Source of the DNA: a virus
Length of the DNA: 25,569 nt
IMG/VR virus record: IMGVR_UViG_3300045922_000092
Location: 1 to 25,569 of that record
Reading direction: 5' to 3' (one strand)
Notes under the pieces: model-generated
Databases searched by the model: none
What the model saw: the letters and a program-made list of their open reading frames with translations, nothing else
Told to the model about the DNA's origin: nothing
Program-made: the position numbers and the translations under genes
In this document: positions 21,392 through 25,569 of the stretch, in pieces
Position numbering within the stretch: position 1 is the stretch's first letter
Layout of the letters: every line of letters starts with the position of its first letter

Positions 21392-24300
21392 TGACCAACC
21401 CATTCCGCGACTATGCAGCGCCCAACCGGCGCGCTGTGGCCAATGACGACGAGGATGAAATCAGCCGCTACATCCGGGAGACTAGCCGCGTCCGGTCTGG
21501 AACAGCACAAGAAGCCGCTCAAGCCATGCAGCCCGAGAAGGTGGCCAAGGCCAACCAGATCGCGCGCCAGACTGGACTTCCGCCCGAGGCTGTCGATGCC
21601 AATGTCGACGACGCCTATCGCAAGCAACTGGCCGCCGTAAACCGCGCCATCACCTTCGAGAGACCCGCCCTGCGCGAATGGGCCAGCGACCCGCGCAATG
21701 CGGCAATTTCGCAGGACGACATGGCCAACCTCGCCAGGCTGGGTGACAAGATTGAGCGCGGGCCGCAGCCGAAGCCAAAGGATGAAGATGAAGGCCTGTT
21801 CGGCAAGGAAGGCTTTGGCGCCTTCGCTCGCAACTTCGTGCCGGAAATCGGCCGGGCGCTGGCCGGCGGCATGATGAGGGGAGGCGCAGACATCTACGAC
21901 TTCCTCGCCGCGACCGCCGAAGTCCGCGACCCGATCAACCTCATGCTTGACCAGGTGCTGCGCGGGGGCAAGCCTCAGGACTGGCGCGGCCAGGTCGCCG
22001 GCAGCATTCGCACGAACCTTGCCGACCCGGCCCGCGAAGCGGCCAAAGCCATGCAGCCGACTGGCCGCGGTTATGTCGGCGACGCGCTTCTGTCCGGCGT
22101 TTCCAGCATCCCTCAGTCGGTCATCGTGGCAGGAACGGCGGCCTTTGGTGGTCCCGTAGGCGGTGCGGCCGCGCTGGCAACCTTGTTCGGCGCTCCCACG
22201 GCTGGCGCCAATTACCGCGAGGCGCGAGATGCCGGCCTCGATCCCGGCGATGCGGCCCTCTACGGCGCGCGGCAGGCGTCCGTGGAAGTGATGATGGAGT
22301 CTATGCCAATGGCCTTCGCCGCCTCGGCTTTCGGCAAGAGCGGCTTTGGGCAGTTCATGGCGGGCTATCTCGGGCGCGAGCTTCCGACCGAGCTGGTGAC
22401 GGAAACCCTGCAATCCTTCGATGAGGCGGTGACGATCAACCCCGAAAAACCGCTGTCCGAGTGGTGGGCAAGCCTGCCTGCCCGGCTGGGCCAGACCGCG
22501 ATTGCCACGCTGTCCACCACCGGAGGCATCGCCGCCACGTCCGAGGCGGTGCGGGTGACGATTGAGCAGGTGGACAAACGCCGCACTCTAAAGCAGGCCG
22601 AGGTTGACGCGGAGTATCTGACCGACCTCGCCAACGGCATTGCCGAGACCAAGACCTACAAGCGCGACCCCAGTGCTGTTGCAAAATACCTTGGCCAGCA
22701 GCTCTCCGCGACAGGCTCTGATACCACCTATATCAACGCCGAGGCGCTGCGGACGTTCTACCAAGCGCAGGGCCTTGACCCTTTGAGCGGGCAAGACCCG
22801 TTCTTTGCGTGGATGGACAATTTCAGGGAGCAGATGGAGCAGGCGATGACCGTGGGCGGCGAGATCGCTGTCCCCACCGCCGAGCTTTTGACCCGGTTCG
22901 GCAAGACGCCGATGTGGGAAGCCATCAAGAACGACATCCGCCTGACGCCTGACGGCGAGTCCGTAAACGAGGCCCGCGCCCGCATCAGCAACGACGAGGC
23001 CCGCGCGCAGTTTCTGGGCGCCGAGGTCGCGCAGCGGGTGGCGAAGCGCAAGGCAGACGCCGCACAGGCCAAGACCATCTATAGCGAAGTCTCGCGCATC
23101 CTGTCTGGCGCCGGCATGACCGGGGACCAGTTGAAGGTGAACGCGGCGCTCTGGTCGCAGCGAGCCATGGCGCGCGGGCAGCAGCTCGGAGTGGACCCGC
23201 TTGCCTTGTTCCTCAGCGAGAACGTGCGGGTGGAGCGCGACTTGGGCGACGGGGTGACAATAGCCGCACAACCCGCACCAACAGCCACAACCGAGACGCC
23301 AACAGATACAACCGAGACACCAACAGATACAACCGAGACAGAGGCCGCCATTGGGCCGGATAATGCGACCGAGATTGAGCGGCTGGCACGGCGCTATGCC
23401 GCCATCCTGATTGATCGTCACGGCGATTCCACCATGCGCAAAGACGTATCTGACTGGCATCGGCGCTTTGCCGCCGCCATCGTCGAGCGCCGCGCAGCCG
23501 ATCTCAGTCTGGCTTGGGGTAACAATCCGGCCGCCCGCCAGCTTTTTGAGGAATCGACGGGCGTGAAACTGCCTCGCGGTCAGGCGGCAACGCGCAAGGC
23601 CATCTACGAATGGGCAGGCGCCGATTTGGAGGCGGACAAGGCAAAAGAGGACAACGACAGGGCCATTGAAGCCGCAATTGCCAAGCGGAACATGGCAGCC
23701 GGTGCCGCAGAGCGCGCGAAAATCAAACTGGACGACGTGACCATGACTGCGCGCGAGTTCGTTGACATGCAAATGGCGGCCGGCTTTGTCGTCGAGAAGC
23801 TGCGCGACGGCAAATTCTATCTCGTGAACCACCAGACTGAGCAGGCTTATCCTCTGTCTCAAAAGGGCCTCAAAGAGATGGGCGACTATGCCCACGCTGT
23901 CCAAAAGCTGCGCGACTTGCAGGGCGAACAGCCTGCTGAAAGCGCATCAACGCCGGCACAAGCCGAGACTGCCAAGACAGACAAGCTGGCGAGCGCAAAT
24001 GCTCTTGCCGACGCGATTGCTGCCGAAGGTGAGGAAGCGGAAGCCGAGGACGTGCGAGATCGAGCCAAAGCGCTCTATGGCAAAAAGCCCGCAGGCCCGG
24101 ACCTGTCCAAGGTCACAATCGTCAGCCAGGAGCGACTGGAGGAGGCGTCCAAGATCATCGACGACTTCTTCCGCACCCTCGACCAAGGGCCTGTGACGGA
24201 TCCCGACGAGGACGGCCGGGTGTTCTACCAGACAGCCATCCCGCCGCAGGTGATGACGGCCATCATCGACGTGACGCTCGGCTACATCGAGGCCGGGCCG

Positions 24301-25569
24301 CGCGACTTCAACAGCTATGAGCAGATGATGGTGGGGCGGTTCGGGCCGAAAGTCCGCGCCTTCCTGCCGAGCGCCTATGAGGCGGCGCGCTATTTCCCCG
24401 GCATGGACGCCTATGCGGGCGACATGACGCCGCGCGAGGAATACATGAACCAGCCTGTTGGCACCCCGCCCGCGGCGCCAGAGCCAGCGCCAGCGCCCGT
24501 CGAGAAGGCGGAAGCCGCGTCTGAGCCCGAGCGCCTGAACGCGGCCGACACCGAGCGCGAGACCCTGATTGCCGACTTCTACAACAGCCTCGCCAATGGC
24601 CGCGCCTATGACACGATCGTCAAGGCGCGCAAGCAAGCCTCTGAGGTGCTGGGCCGAAAGATTGAGGGCGGCACAGTCGACGCAAAGATGGTCGAGGAGG
24701 CCATGGAGGCGGCTGTCGTGCTGCTGGCACGAGGCTATGTCGCTGAGGGACGCGCTGACCCGGTGGCAACCTACAGGCGCCTTGTGGACCTCTACAGTCG
24801 GCAACCCCGGCTTGCGACCCGCACCAGCACCAGCATGGAGCAACAAGCCTATTCGACGCCAGTTCCGCTGGCCTGGCTGGCATCAGTGCGCGCTGGCATC
24901 ACGCCAGACTCCACCGTCTACGAGCCAACTGCCGGCCATGGCGCGTTGCTGATCGGCGCGACTGGCAGCAACGTTGAGGCGAACGAGCTGAACCCCGAAC
25001 GCTTCGAGACGCTGCGCACGACAGTGCCCGGCATCAAGAAGATTTCCAACGTGAACGCCGCCGGCTACATGCCGGTTTCGCGCGTTGAGCGGGTGATCGC
25101 CAATCCGCCATTCGGCACGGTGAAAGATGAGAACGGAGAGACCGTCAGCTTCTACATCCCGGCCGCCGGCTGGACGACGACGCAGATCGACCATGCCATC
25201 GCCTTTCAGGCATTGCAGGCGATGGAGCAGGGCGGGCGCGCGGTCCTGATCGTGGGCGGGGTGAACAAGCAGGCGTCGAGTCGCGAGCAGCGCTCGGACG
25301 CCTACAATGCCAAGGACAAGCGGGAGTTCTATTACCACCTTTATCGGCACTACAACGTCACGGACCACTTCACCGTGGCCGGCGAGCTTTACGAGCGGCA
25401 AGGCGCGGGATGGCCTGTTGACGTGATTGTGATAGAAGGGCGCGGCAATTCGGCATTGCGACTGCCTGCGGCCAGCCCGCCGCGCCTCTATGAGACATGG
25501 GAGGCACTGGAAAATGCTTTCACCGACCGACCCGAAGCAGATGCTTACAAGGCTGCACGACCAGATTCT
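21391..25569 (+). CDS. Giant polyvalent internal virion protein with DarB-type adenine methyltransferase (3' end outside window)
   Basis: The frame is open from ATG 21391 to the last base: at least 1393 codons without a stop. The N-terminus (TNPFRDYAAPNRRAVANDDE, then RQTGLPPEAVDANV) and a Gly/Ala-rich possible membrane segment at about 231-275 fit an ejected internal virion protein. Low-complexity linkers (TETPTD repeats near 630-650; Pro/Ala near 1025-1045) separate modules. Residues about 1154-1320 form an N6-adenine methyltransferase: YSTPVPLAW, motif I YEPTAGHGALL (1177-1187), acidic ANELNPERF and motif IV NPPFG (1238-1242), then PVDVIVIEGRG. This run matches the phage P1 DarB antirestriction family, which usually carries a helicase domain further on. 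Its end lies beyond the window. Confidence 0.85.
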   Translation, partial: MTNPFRDYAAPNRRAVANDDEDEISRYIRETSRVRSGTAQEAAQAMQPEKVAKANQIARQTGLPPEAVDANVDDAYRKQLAAVNRAITFERPALREWASDPRNAAISQDDMANLARLGDKIERGPQPKPKDEDEGLFGKEGFGAFARNFVPEIGRALAGGMMRGGADIYDFLAATAEVRDPINLMLDQVLRGGKPQDWRGQVAGSIRTNLADPAREAAKAMQPTGRGYVGDALLSGVSSIPQSVIVAGTAAFGGPVGGAAALATLFGAPTAGANYREARDAGLDPGDAALYGARQASVEVMMESMPMAFAASAFGKSGFGQFMAGYLGRELPTELVTETLQSFDEAVTINPEKPLSEWWASLPARLGQTAIATLSTTGGIAATSEAVRVTIEQVDKRRTLKQAEVDAEYLTDLANGIAETKTYKRDPSAVAKYLGQQLSATGSDTTYINAEALRTFYQAQGLDPLSGQDPFFAWMDNFREQMEQAMTVGGEIAVPTAELLTRFGKTPMWEAIKNDIRLTPDGESVNEARARISNDEARAQFLGAEVAQRVAKRKADAAQAKTIYSEVSRILSGAGMTGDQLKVNAALWSQRAMARGQQLGVDPLALFLSENVRVERDLGDGVTIAAQPAPTATTETPTDTTETPTDTTETEAAIGPDNATEIERLARRYAAILIDRHGDSTMRKDVSDWHRRFAAAIVERRAADLSLAWGNNPAARQLFEESTGVKLPRGQAATRKAIYEWAGADLEADKAKEDNDRAIEAAIAKRNMAAGAAERAKIKLDDVTMTAREFVDMQMAAGFVVEKLRDGKFYLVNHQTEQAYPLSQKGLKEMGDYAHAVQKLRDLQGEQPAESASTPAQAETAKTDKLASANALADAIAAEGEEAEAEDVRDRAKALYGKKPAGPDLSKVTIVSQERLEEASKIIDDFFRTLDQGPVTDPDEDGRVFYQTAIPPQVMTAIIDVTLGYIEAGPRDFNSYEQMMVGRFGPKVRAFLPSAYEAARYFPGMDAYAGDMTPREEYMNQPVGTPPAAPEPAPAPVEKAEAASEPERLNAADTERETLIADFYNSLANGRAYDTIVKARKQASEVLGRKIEGGTVDAKMVEEAMEAAVVLLARGYVAEGRADPVATYRRLVDLYSRQPRLATRTSTSMEQQAYSTPVPLAWLASVRAGITPDSTVYEPTAGHGALLIGATGSNVEANELNPERFETLRTTVPGIKKISNVNAAGYMPVSRVERVIANPPFGTVKDENGETVSFYIPAAGWTTTQIDHAIAFQALQAMEQGGRAVLIVGGVNKQASSREQRSDAYNAKDKREFYYHLYRHYNVTDHFTVAGELYERQGAGWPVDVIVIEGRGNSALRLPAASPPRLYETWEALENAFTDRPEADAYKAARPDS
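23287..23340 (+). repeat. 21-bp tandem repeats encoding TTETPTD linker
   Basis: Two and a half copies of ACAACCGAGAC(A/G)CCAACAGAT encode TTETPTD-TTETPTD-TTET. ACA-rich codons differ from the surrounding GC-rich usage. It looks like a flexible, length-variable linker between modules of the giant protein. Confidence 0.7.

Noticed and set aside
22588-23904. 438-codon minus-strand open frame inside the giant gene
   Set aside because: The plus-strand frame is continuous and carries recognisable domains; this frame is a GC-bias shadow without start signals.
1-25569. Integrase, tRNA attachment site, lysis genes, phage RNA polymerase, reverse transcriptase
   Set aside because: I looked for their characteristic motifs in all recognised genes and gaps and saw none; they may lie outside the window.

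Overview
The window is most of the genome of a GC-rich, tailed double-stranded DNA phage or prophage of podovirus type. Its virion genes resemble those of Bordetella phage BPP-1 (Bbp16-type cement, Bbp19-type protein) followed by T7-like internal virion proteins. High GC, GTG starts, and RecT, resolvase and virion protein types often seen in phages of Alphaproteobacteria suggest such a host, but this is inference. No integrase, lysis gene, tRNA, CRISPR array, host gene or phage RNA polymerase is visible, so I cannot say whether it is a free phage or an integrated one.

Layout. (1) About 1-3434, leftward: an early operon of tightly overlapping genes. Reading away from the promoter it encodes an unknown 162-aa protein, two micro membrane proteins, two small unknown proteins, a RecE-like PD-(D/E)XK exonuclease, a RecT annealing protein, a small membrane protein and a gene cut by the window edge. 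(2) 3435-3579: an AT-richer divergent control region with up to four copies of a palindromic operator (core CGATTATCG) overlapping two back-to-back promoters. (3) 3580-7680, rightward early genes: a Cro-like regulator that is probably made from a leaderless mRNA, an unknown protein, a RuvC-like Holliday junction resolvase, a DnaB-N/RepA-type helicase, a striking cluster of nine 12-bp iterons plus three GC-rich inverted repeats (putative origin), a 47-aa protein and a double helix-turn-helix protein. (4) 7682-10890: small terminase, a 51-aa protein, an 11-residue-repeat (hendecad) helical protein, an XRE regulator and large terminase, joined by 1- to 4-bp overlaps. (5) 10898-15508: a promoter-like element, then portal and capsid genes. 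(6) 15565-15655: a strong hairpin terminator followed by a second copy of the same promoter-like element. (7) 15668 to the end: tail adaptor, a split tail protein, gp13/gp14/gp15-like internal virion proteins, and a giant open frame still running at the window end that contains a DarB-type DNA adenine methyltransferase domain.

How the parts fit. RecE-like/RecT and the resolvase would process recombination intermediates and replication concatemers. The helicase and iteron cluster would start or drive replication. Terminase and portal package DNA into a Bbp17/Bbp16-type capsid. The internal proteins, including the giant polyvalent protein, are probably ejected with the DNA, and the methyltransferase part may protect incoming DNA from restriction. 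The most noteworthy items are the iteron/inverted-repeat locus, the hendecad-repeat protein between the terminase genes, the paired 39-bp promoter element, the split tail gene and the giant polyvalent protein.
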